From assembly GCA_018968885.1 (NCBI GenBank), contig JAGWZK010000012.1:42520-106519 (forward strand): 64,000 nucleotides of DNA. The letters run 5' to 3'. This DNA comes from Planctomycetota bacterium (lineage in GTDB: Bacteria > Planctomycetota > Phycisphaerae > Phycisphaerales > UBA1924). Positions 42,280-49,120 of this stretch are shown here, one piece after another. The stretch's first letter is position 1; each line of letters begins with the position of its first letter. A model generated the notes under the pieces. That model was not told where the DNA came from and searched no databases. It worked only from the letters and a program-made list of their open reading frames with translations. A program made the translations under genes and the position numbers.

Positions 42280-43797
42280 TTATTTGGCGACGAGGGGGAG
42301 GTCGAGGGTGAGGCGGGTCTTGCCGCGGCGGAGGGTGACCTGGATCGTGTCGCCGGGGGTCTGGCGGCTGAGGAGGCGGATGAGCTCGGGGATGTCGCGG
42401 ATGGGGTGGAGGGGCTGCCCGGGGGAATTGAGGCCGACCAGCACATCGCCGGAGCGGAGTGGGGAGGCGCTTGGCGAAAGGGTCACGATCGGGCCTTCGC
42501 CGGTGCCGGCGGTGATTTCGACCCCTAGAGAAGCCATGCCCGAAGTGATCTGCTCCGGGATGTCGGGTGTGGAGCGGAGGGCAGCGCGGAAATCGGTGTT
42601 GATGTCGGAGATGGGTTTAGCGAATGTGCGTTCGAGGGCAAGTGTGCCTGTCGGGTCTTCGGGGTAGGTGGAACAGAGGGAGGAGTAGAAGGTGCCGAGC
42701 TTGCCCTGCTCGTGCAGGTAGAGGAAGAGGGTGCGGGCCAGGGCGTAATTGGTCAGCGGACGATTCTGGCTGAAGGCCTCGCGGGTCATGGCGGTGAGAG
42801 TGGAGAGGGAAGGAAGGGTGCCGGTGCCAAGCAGGCGCTTGGCGGTGGTGGTGCGCCAGGAGTGAGCCGGCGTGAGAGACCCATCAGGAAGAAAGTCGTA
42901 ATCCTCCATGAGGGAGCAGAGGCCCTCTTGCACCCAGACGGGGTGAATCTGACTGCGGCGGGTCATGTCGCGCCAATGGAGGACGTGGAGAAATTCGTGG
43001 CGAAGGGTGGAGCCAAGGTCTTGAGCGATGAGCCGCTTGGTGTCGTGGTCATACGCGCCGCCGACCGCGTGGTATGAGGCGGCGGGGCGGGGACCGTAGG
43101 TGTCGGTGGACCAGCGTTCGAAGGCAGCGCGAGTGGGAAGGACGATGAGTGCCCAGGGATCGAGGGCAAGTTCGGCACTGTCGTTGTGCGTGGGAAAGAT
43201 GTTGGCGATGGCCCAGGTGCCGATGCTGGTGATTTCGCTGCGGGCATCGGTGCAGGATTGCTCGTCAAAGGCGCAGAGGAAGGCGACTTTGAGGGTTTCG
43301 TCGCGGATAGGCGAGGATTTGGGGGCGAGGGGTTGAGAGAGATCGATGGTGCGCTGCAGGGCGTTGTCGAGAGTGCGGGGCCAGTTATCGATGAGAGACT
43401 TGGGGGCATCTTGCAGACGAGCGGTGGCGACGAAGGGGTCGCGGCGGATGCGGCGGAGATCGACGTAGCCGTTGGTGATGGCTTCGGCGAGAGCGATACC
43501 CGCTTCATCGTTTTTGCGTTGCGCGCCGAGGACACAGGCGAGGTTGTAAAGGGCGATGGGGTCGGTGGGCGCGATGGCGAGCTGCTCGCGCAGAAATGTT
43601 TCGGCCTCGGCGTGGCGGCCCTGGCGAAATGCCTCGAAGGCTTTGGAGGCGAGTTCGGCGAGTTTTTCGGTGCGCTGGCGGGTGGAGAGGCGGGGTTGTT
43701 TGGATTCGGTTTTTTCGGGTGTCGAAGCGGGCTGCGCGATCACGGGTGCCGCGAAGAGAGTGGCGGTGATGAAGATGAGCGGGAGGCGTGCGATCAC
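42280..43797 (-). CDS. Secreted TPR, HExxH metallopeptidase-like and PDZ protein
   Basis: About 505 residues. After a signal peptide (LPLIFITATLFAAPVIAQ) come a TPR-like stretch (EAFRQGRHAEAETFLREQLA, then PIALYNLACVLGAQ), a central gluzincin-like domain with zinc motif STLRHEFLHVLHW (HEFLH) and a downstream acid in WVQEGLCSLME, and a C-terminal PDZ domain (SGDVLVGLNSPGQPLHPIRD). This order suggests a periplasmic protease or peptidase-MA-like protein regulated by ligand binding. The start is GTG 43797 or TTG 43803; neither has a good ribosome site. The substrate is unknown. Confidence 0.75.
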   Translation of the reverse strand: MIARLPLIFITATLFAAPVIAQPASTPEKTESKQPRLSTRQRTEKLAELASKAFEAFRQGRHAEAETFLREQLAIAPTDPIALYNLACVLGAQRKNDEAGIALAEAITNGYVDLRRIRRDPFVATARLQDAPKSLIDNWPRTLDNALQRTIDLSQPLAPKSSPIRDETLKVAFLCAFDEQSCTDARSEITSIGTWAIANIFPTHNDSAELALDPWALIVLPTRAAFERWSTDTYGPRPAASYHAVGGAYDHDTKRLIAQDLGSTLRHEFLHVLHWRDMTRRSQIHPVWVQEGLCSLMEDYDFLPDGSLTPAHSWRTTTAKRLLGTGTLPSLSTLTAMTREAFSQNRPLTNYALARTLFLYLHEQGKLGTFYSSLCSTYPEDPTGTLALERTFAKPISDINTDFRAALRSTPDIPEQITSGMASLGVEITAGTGEGPIVTLSPSASPLRSGDVLVGLNSPGQPLHPIRDIPELIRLLSRQTPGDTIQVTLRRGKTRLTLDLPLVAK

Positions 43798-43828
43798 AGG
43801 CAACGGTAGATGCGGGAGCAGGAAAAGA

Positions 43829-43850
43829 GTTCAAAGTCAAAAGTCGAAAG
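43829..43850. repeat. TTGAAAGTC-type short repeat
   Basis: gttcaaagtcaaaagtcgaaag, another copy of the dispersed unit, in the gap upstream of the TPR-PDZ gene. Confidence 0.5.
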
Positions 43851-43870
43851 AAAGAGGCATGCAAGAGACA

Positions 43871-43922
43871 CACCGCTCTGGAGAGCGGTGCCACCCAAGG
43901 CAGGAACCACCCAAGGCAGGAA
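43871..43922. repeat. Hairpin plus perfect 16-base tandem duplication
   Basis: CACCGCTC-tgga-GAGCGGTG (43871-43890) is followed by two exact copies of ccacccaaggcaggaa (43891-43906 and 43907-43922), just past the purN stop. The hairpin could terminate purN transcription; the tandem copy looks like recent slippage. Confidence 0.65.
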
Positions 43923-43927
43923 CCACA

Positions 43928-44512
43928 TTACCGACTTGCCGCCAAGTACTTCGCAATCGCCTCCGGATACGCGATGCACTCCTGCTCGAAGACGCGTGCC
44001 GCGAGGGTGTGGGCATCGTCACCGGGAAGGACGGGGCAGGTGCGCTGCAGGATGATGCGGCCTTTGTCGTATTCGTCGGTGACTTCGTGGATGGTGCAGC
44101 CGCTGATGGTGTCGCCAGCGGCGAGGACCGCGGCGTGGACCCGATCGCCGTACATGCCGGGGCCGCCGTGGCGAGGGAGGAGTGAAGGGTGGATGTTGAG
44201 AATGCGACCTCGAAGAGCCGGGGGGACGGGCATCATCTTGAGATAGCCGGCGAGAATGATGTAGTCGATGCGGTACTGCGACACCAACGCCTGCACAGAT
44301 TCGGCGCTGGGGTGACCGGGCAGGATGACGGTGGGAATGTTGCGGGCGCGGGCGTGCGCGGCACCGGCGGTCTCTTTGCTGGCAACAACCAGGGCGATGA
44401 CAGCGGCAAGTGAGCCGCTCTGCGTGTGCTGAATCAGATTGAGGAGTGTGCGCCCTGAGCCGGAGAGAAAAACGGCGAGGCGTGGAAGAGTTGGAGTGAC
44501 TGGCGAAGTCAC
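43928..44512 (-). CDS. purN: Phosphoribosylglycinamide formyltransferase
   Basis: Third step of purine synthesis, GAR to FGAR with 10-formyl-THF. A 194-residue protein: AVFLSGSGRTLLNLI (the G-S-G-[ST] substrate loop), ILAGYLKMMP, the catalytic N-x-H as LNIHPSLLPRHGGPGMYG, and the catalytic Asp in HEVTDEYDKGRII. The start is GTG at 44512, overlapping the stop of the upstream STAS gene as GTGA. The coupling to a STAS protein is unusual for purN. Confidence 0.95.
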   Translation of the reverse strand: MTSPVTPTLPRLAVFLSGSGRTLLNLIQHTQSGSLAAVIALVVASKETAGAAHARARNIPTVILPGHPSAESVQALVSQYRIDYIILAGYLKMMPVPPALRGRILNIHPSLLPRHGGPGMYGDRVHAAVLAAGDTISGCTIHEVTDEYDKGRIILQRTCPVLPGDDAHTLAARVFEQECIAYPEAIAKYLAASR

Positions 44513-44865
44513 TTGATGGCCTCGACTGCGGCGGCGGTGGTGGGATAGATCTTGAAGAGCTTGATGAGGTGCGTCATCTTGAGGAGTTGAACCAGATCCT
44601 CTTTCATACAGCAGATGGCAAAGGCACCCTTGGCAGCACTGATGTCTTTGTTGAGTGCGATGAAGGTGGAGAGTCCGGAGGAGCCGATGAGGTGGACTTC
44701 GGTGAGATCGAGAACCACGCGATGGCCGTACTTGCTGCAGAGTTCGCTGATCTGTGTCTGCAGAATCTGGTGTTCCAGGTGGGTGATGTTGGGGCACAGC
44801 ACGCGCGCGATGATCACGTTGTCTTTGAGTTGGGCACGCACATATCCGGTTTCGGCCACGAGCAT
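44509..44865 (-). CDS. STAS-domain protein (anti-sigma factor antagonist-like)
   Basis: A 118-residue single STAS domain in the SpoIIAA/RsbV pattern: NVIIARVLCPNITHLEHQIL, VVLDLTEVHLIGSSGLSTFI (with serines at the phosphorylation position) and a C-terminal amphipathic helix. Such proteins bind an anti-sigma kinase when unphosphorylated. The ATG at 44865 is preceded by AAGGGA. No anti-sigma kinase or sigma factor is adjacent; instead it is translationally coupled to purN. Confidence 0.85.
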   Translation of the reverse strand: MLVAETGYVRAQLKDNVIIARVLCPNITHLEHQILQTQISELCSKYGHRVVLDLTEVHLIGSSGLSTFIALNKDISAAKGAFAICCMKEDLVQLLKMTHLIKLFKIYPTTAAAVEAIK

Positions 44866-44899
44866 GAATAGTCCCTTCACGAGAAATCAGAAGTGTCAT

Positions 44900-45331
44900 T
44901 CAGATAGAAGCCGGTGACAGAAACGGAATCGGCGTCCCCATGGCATCGACAGAGACCATGGTGAGGATGGCGGAGGTGACGGCGACGCGCTCGGCGGTGG
45001 CGAAGCGTTCGACCTCGACCTCGACACCGATGGAGACGCTCTTGGTGCCGGTGCGGGTGGTGAGGGTGTAGAAATTGACGATGTCGCCGGTGTGCACGGG
45101 GGCCTTGAAATCCACGCGATCGACACTGGCCGTGACCCAGCGGTGGCGGCCGTGGCGGGTGGATTCGACAAACGCGGCTTGGTCAATGTACGACAGAATC
45201 ACGCCGCCGAAGATGGTGCCGTAGTGGTTGGTGTCTTTGGGCTGTGTGAGGACGCGAAGGGCCAGGCGGCGGGTGCCGGGGGTGTCGATACCGGGAGCGT
45301 GCGGGCTGGGGGCTGGTGGTGGGGGCGTCAT
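44900..45331 (-). CDS. Acyl-CoA thioesterase, hotdog fold
   Basis: A 143-residue single hotdog domain of the YciA/BACH type: TNHYGTIFGGVILSYIDQAA (N-x-x-G-x-I-F-G-G with the catalytic Asp), VDRVDFKAPVHTGDIVNFYT and VEVERFATAERVAVTSAILT. It hydrolyses acyl-CoA in the cytoplasm. The ATG at 45331 is chosen over the longer frame because upstream residues are low-complexity. It is transcribed toward the STAS-purN pair. Confidence 0.88.
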   Translation of the reverse strand: MTPPPPAPSPHAPGIDTPGTRRLALRVLTQPKDTNHYGTIFGGVILSYIDQAAFVESTRHGRHRWVTASVDRVDFKAPVHTGDIVNFYTLTTRTGTKSVSIGVEVEVERFATAERVAVTSAILTMVSVDAMGTPIPFLSPASI

Positions 45332-45521
45332 GGAAGGCAAAGGTAGAGGGGCAGGCAAGGGGTGCAATCCCACCCTGCCGAGCCGGGTGCACCACCCCGG
45401 CGGGCAAGCCAACGATGAATCACGCGGGCAGTTTCGACGCACACGGATTTCTGTCACCGCACACGATTGTCGCCGCAGATTGCCAGGTCATGCTTCATGC
45501 CGCAGGCATGGAGGTCAATAG

Positions 45522-45551
45522 CCAGTGGTCGCCGCGTAGCGGCACCACTGG
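45522..45551. repeat. Long hairpin with GTA triloop
   Basis: Thirteen paired bases with one bulged C and a GTA loop. It shares the CCGC-gta-GCGG core with the hairpin at 45573. Confidence 0.65.
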
Positions 45552-45572
45552 AAAGCGTGCGTGTTCTCGCGC

Positions 45573-45589
45573 GCACCGCGTAGCGGTGC
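45573..45589. repeat. Short hairpin with GTA triloop
   Basis: Perfect 7-bp stem GCACCGC/GCGGTGC around GTA. Confidence 0.6.
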
Positions 45590-45668
45590 AGGAGAGGAAT
45601 TCACTTTCGCGAACCGATACGCTTGCAGTGAGTCCGTTTTTCCGGAAAAGTCTTTTTGCAGCAATTCA

Positions 45669-45688
45669 CTCCGGTCGCGAGACCGGAG
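45669..45688. repeat. Hairpin in the leader of the DinB-like gene
   Basis: Perfect 8-bp stem CTCCGGTC/GACCGGAG, loop gcga, ending 19 bases before the ATG at 45708 and just upstream of the AAAGGAAAG ribosome site. Confidence 0.55.
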
Positions 45689-45707
45689 CCACCAAAGGAA
45701 AGCCAAC

Positions 45708-46499
45708 ATGAGCCAGACCACCCAAACCGGAAATCAAACCAATCAGACCAAGGTCGGCGGCTGTTGTGGCGGCGGGGCGTGCGGATCGGGCGAGATGCAG
45801 CACGAGCACCACGACCACGATCATGAGCACTCAGAGGCCGCCGGTAGCGGCTGTTGCGGCATGAGTGGCAAGAACACCGCTGTCCCCGTCGAAGCGACGA
45901 TTGATCAACTCATGACGTTGGAGCCCTACGCCTTGGTGCGGCGCTATCGGCGCGGCGTGGAGAACTTTGACCGGCGCGTCTTTGAAGTGACGGATGAACA
46001 GTTGGACATGGCGTTCCTCGCGGATGCAGGTGTAGGTACGTGGCCCTTGCGCGTCGTGCTGGGGCACATCGCAGATTGCGAGTTGGTGTACACGCATCGC
46101 ATGCGCCGTACTGCCGCGGAAGAGAAGCCGGTGCTGGCGGTCTTTGATGAGAACGCGATGGTGGATCAGAACCTGTACGGCTTGCCCATCGCAGGTCAGA
46201 ACACGCCGACACCGGAATTTGCCGGTGTGGGCGCGATGGTGGCGGTGACGCACGTGATGCGGCAGTGGACGGGTGATTGGCTGCGGACATTGACGAGTGA
46301 GCAGTGGGAGCGCGTCGCCTTGCATCCCGAACGCGGCGCCGAGTCGATCAAGCGGATGGCGGCGATGGCGACATGGCACCTGGAGCATCACGCACGGTTT
46401 GTGAACAAGAAGCTGGATCGACTGCTGGGACCGGCACCTGCGCAGGAAGCAGGATGCTGCGGCGGGAGTGGGGGCGGTGGGTGTGGATGCAAGCACTGA
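45708..46499 (+). CDS. DinB-like protein with Cys/His-rich metal-binding ends
   Basis: A 263-residue protein. The N-terminus has CCGGGACGSG, the His/Asp run HEHHDHDHEH and GSGCCGMSG; the C-terminus ends CCGGSGGGGCGCKH. Between them (about residues 65-235) is a DinB/YfiT-type four-helix bundle with the three expected histidines: VVLGHIADCELVYTHR and a W-H-x-x-x-H pair in MATWHLEHHARFVNKK. DinB-fold proteins bind a metal and often act as thiol-dependent transferases. AAAGGAAAG before the ATG at 45708 fixes the start. The two cysteine-rich ends suggest metal storage, delivery or sensing; which metal is unknown. Confidence 0.78.
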   Translation: MSQTTQTGNQTNQTKVGGCCGGGACGSGEMQHEHHDHDHEHSEAAGSGCCGMSGKNTAVPVEATIDQLMTLEPYALVRRYRRGVENFDRRVFEVTDEQLDMAFLADAGVGTWPLRVVLGHIADCELVYTHRMRRTAAEEKPVLAVFDENAMVDQNLYGLPIAGQNTPTPEFAGVGAMVAVTHVMRQWTGDWLRTLTSEQWERVALHPERGAESIKRMAAMATWHLEHHARFVNKKLDRLLGPAPAQEAGCCGGSGGGGCGCKH

Positions 46500-46527
46500 C
46501 ACTTGCAAAGTCTGATATCCTTTCGGC

Positions 46528-47412
46528 ATGTTCTCGCGTCGCAGGGCATTCACGCTCATCGAGCTGCTGGTGGTGATTGCAATCATCGCGGCATTGGTGG
46601 CGATTTTGTTGCCTGCGTTGGGTGGGGCGAGAGCCCAATCCCGCCTTACACAATGTTGCGCAAACATTCGCAGCCAACAGGTCGCGGTGCTGGCGTACAC
46701 CAATGAGTTCAAGGAAGGGTTGCCGCCTCGCCTCGTGTGGTGGACGCGGCAGACAGACCAAGGCGAGGAAACCAGCCCGTGGCTCATCAATCGATTTCTG
46801 GCGGACTATGTGGGAACCGCGTTTGTGAAGGGCGATGCCCCGTATGAAGTCCCTTCGGGCGCGTGGCGTTGTCCGGATGTGAAAGTCGGAGACGATGTTG
46901 CAAGGCAGACACACGAGGGATTCCTGCATCACGCGCCAAATCAGTGGCTGTACAACGATGTGGTTCTGAATGAGCCGCTGCGGGTGGCGCGGATCAACGG
47001 CGACACGTTGGAGGGATGGCGTGATAGATTCGGCGGGAAAGTGTGGCGACGGTTGGGGATGGTTTGGAATCCGTCGCAAGTCGTATCGCTGATGGACAAT
47101 GTGAATTACTACAACGCTTCGCACGCACATCGCGAAGCGCGGACGGGGTATGGATTTTCATCGGATGTGTTGAGCGATGCTGGCGAGAGTGGCGACCAGA
47201 ATACGGGGAGTCACGACGGTCTTCGCGTCAGGCCCGCCGCGTTTGTCGATGGGCACGTGCTGCCACTGGGGAGCCGGACAACAGATTGGATGGGGCAGCA
47301 ATTGACTTGCCGCCCCACAGGATCAGATGCGGTGGAAACTCACTGGCAGGCAGAGATCGAGCGCTTCATGTGGTTCATTCAGCCCAATGAAACGCGGGCG
47401 GGAGAAGATTGA
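46528..47412 (+). CDS. Type II pseudopilin-like protein with DUF1559-type tail
   Basis: A 294-residue protein with a prepilin cleavage/methylation N-terminus (RRRAFTLIELLVVIAIIAAL: cleavage before F, Glu at +5), then a globular part and an H-Xn-DG ending (SHDGLRVRPAAFVDGHVLPL; eleven residues between His and Asp-Gly rather than the usual nine). Large families of such proteins are typical of planctomycetes. It would be inserted in the inner membrane and processed by a prepilin peptidase. It starts 28 bases after the DinB-like gene and may be co-transcribed. Confidence 0.88.
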   Translation: MFSRRRAFTLIELLVVIAIIAALVAILLPALGGARAQSRLTQCCANIRSQQVAVLAYTNEFKEGLPPRLVWWTRQTDQGEETSPWLINRFLADYVGTAFVKGDAPYEVPSGAWRCPDVKVGDDVARQTHEGFLHHAPNQWLYNDVVLNEPLRVARINGDTLEGWRDRFGGKVWRRLGMVWNPSQVVSLMDNVNYYNASHAHREARTGYGFSSDVLSDAGESGDQNTGSHDGLRVRPAAFVDGHVLPLGSRTTDWMGQQLTCRPTGSDAVETHWQAEIERFMWFIQPNETRAGED

Positions 47413-47414
47413 AT

Positions 47415-48260
47415 TCAGTGGGTCGATTCTGTTTGTGACCGACGTTCCAACCTCTTCTTCACCATCTGTGTCAACACCACATCCGCCAAACCCGGAAAAG
47501 CAGCAGCCCCTGCGAGGGCGAGGCGCGTGGGAAAACTGGTCCAGATTTCGCCTCCTTTGTGTGCCGCGAGGCGGCGGACGATGGCGGTGGCGACGGTGTT
47601 GGGTGACTGTGTGAAGAAGCTGGGCGTGCGGTTGATGAGCCGCGCACCCGCCGACTGCGCTGCGGCGATGTCAAAGAACTCGGTGTCGGTGCCGATGGGG
47701 TGCACAGTGGAGCACATGATGTTGCGGGTGGCGGGGTCTGCCGCGAGTTCCAGCCGGAGTGAGCGGCCAAAGTGATCTTGCATCGCCTTACTGGCCGAGT
47801 AGGGTGCATAGAAGGGAAGGCCGATCTTGGCGACGCAGGAGGAGCACCAGATCACATGACCGGTGCCGGACTTTTTGAATTGCTCGAGCGCGGGGCGGAT
47901 CGTCCAGAGCGAGCCCCAGAAGTTAATGCGGAAGATGCGTTCGAGCTCGGCATCGTCAAGTGCGCTGACGGGCTTTTCGAACCCGTACCCAGCGTTGGCA
48001 AAGACGGCGTGCAGGGGGCCGAGGGCCTCGGCAGCACGATTCACGAAATCGCGGCATTGCGATTCATCGCCGACATCGCAGGCGATGGCGATGGCCTTGC
48101 CGCCAGCGCGATTGATCTGATCGGCCAGGGCCTGGAGTTTGTCGAGGCGGCGGGCGCCGAGGGCGACGGGCATGCCGGAGCGTGCGCAGGCGAGGGCTGA
48201 GGCAGCGCCGATGCCGCTGGATCCGCCGGTGATGGCGATGGGTTTGCCGAGGAGAATCAT
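47415..48260 (-). CDS. Short-chain dehydrogenase/reductase
   Basis: A 281-residue classical SDR: cofactor loop AITGGSSGIGAASALACA, ACDVGDES, FANAGYG (the NAG motif), catalytic Ser in HVIWCSSCVAKIG and the catalytic YAPYSASK (Y-x-x-x-K). ALGARRLDK after the second strand favours NADPH. A ~30-residue C-terminal hydrophobic/basic extension (LALAGAAAFPGLADVVLTQM) suggests membrane association. The substrate is unknown. It converges with the pseudopilin gene. Confidence 0.9.
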   Translation of the reverse strand: MILLGKPIAITGGSSGIGAASALACARSGMPVALGARRLDKLQALADQINRAGGKAIAIACDVGDESQCRDFVNRAAEALGPLHAVFANAGYGFEKPVSALDDAELERIFRINFWGSLWTIRPALEQFKKSGTGHVIWCSSCVAKIGLPFYAPYSASKAMQDHFGRSLRLELAADPATRNIMCSTVHPIGTDTEFFDIAAAQSAGARLINRTPSFFTQSPNTVATAIVRRLAAHKGGEIWTSFPTRLALAGAAAFPGLADVVLTQMVKKRLERRSQTESTH

Positions 48261-48269
48261 GGTGTGAGG

Positions 48270-49075
48270 TTATGAGGTTGAGGAGGGCGTTGGGTCTTTG
48301 AGACCGCGGATCCGCGAGCGGAGCCGGATGAGCATGGTGATGTAGTAGCCGATCGCGACGAGTGGGCCGATGCCCAACGCCAGGCCGGGGATGGTCCAGA
48401 GTGGGATTTTCCAGCGAAGGGAACGAATCCAAGTAGCCAGTTTTTCGTCGGGAACGCGCTGGGCTAGGACTGCGCAGAGGTTGATGGCGGCAAAGAGTTG
48501 CACGATCCACGCCAGAAACGAGATGGAGATCGCGCCGAGTTGGAAGGAGGCGCCGATGAGCTGCCTGGTGGGAAGAAGTTTGCCGCGAATCCGGCGGAAG
48601 AGATGCCAAGTTGAAGGATAATCGCGATGGCTTGCAGGACGAGCGTGAGGCGGAGAATCTTCCGCGCGGACCAGCGCGATTCGGTGATGGTGAGGGAGGG
48701 GTCAGGAGTGGAGAGAAGAAAGTACCCGAGAAAGCCGAGGGCATTTGGAACCAGAAACCAGAAGGGGAAGAACCAGGAACTGGTGACAACGGGCGGCGGG
48801 GTTCCCCTGACTTCTTCAAAGTAGATCACCACGCCGCAGACGCCGGCAAAGAAGAGGATGTGCAGCAGAGTGGAGATGGCAGTGATGAGAGCGCCGTTGC
48901 ACAGGGTGGCGCGATATGAAGCGGGTGCGTAGGCCAGATCGCTCCCCATGTACGACCGCCAGATCGGTAAGGCGCATTCGGGGCAGGGCTGGTGAGGTTT
49001 GAGCCCTTTGACGTCATAGCCGCACCCGATGCACGGAAGGTGTGTGGGTGAAGTTGGCGGCGTGTCGGTGGTCAC
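48270..49075 (-). pseudogene. Frameshifted zinc-ribbon membrane protein
   Basis: The 5' part (ATG 49075) encodes an N-terminal zinc ribbon CIGCGYDVKGLKPHQPCPEC and three membrane helices up to about LTLVLQAIAIILQLG. After that the frame turns into Pro/Ser-rich sequence ending at 48464. The minus-1 frame then encodes protein-like sequence: RGKLLPTRQLIGASFQLGAI, ISFLAWIVQLFAAINL, LAQRVPDEKLATWIRSLRWK and a last membrane helix, ending at 48270. A single shift between about 48585 and 48640 joins the two into a protein of about 265 residues. It may be a real frameshift or a sequencing error. Confidence 0.7.
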
Positions 49076-49120
49076 GAGTTGAGGTTTGTGGGATTGTGGT
49101 GTCGGCAGTTTTGCTCAAGA

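Larger units (their letters stand above)
45332..45707. other. Intergenic gap with three strong hairpins
   Basis: 376 bases between divergent genes. It holds CCAGTGGT-c-GCCGC-gta-GCGGC-ACCACTGG (45522-45551), GCACCGC-gta-GCGGTGC (45573-45589) and CTCCGGTC-gcga-GACCGGAG (45669-45688). The first 150 bases contain the promoters for the thioesterase presumably, but I cannot place them. No convincing gene. Confidence 0.6.
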
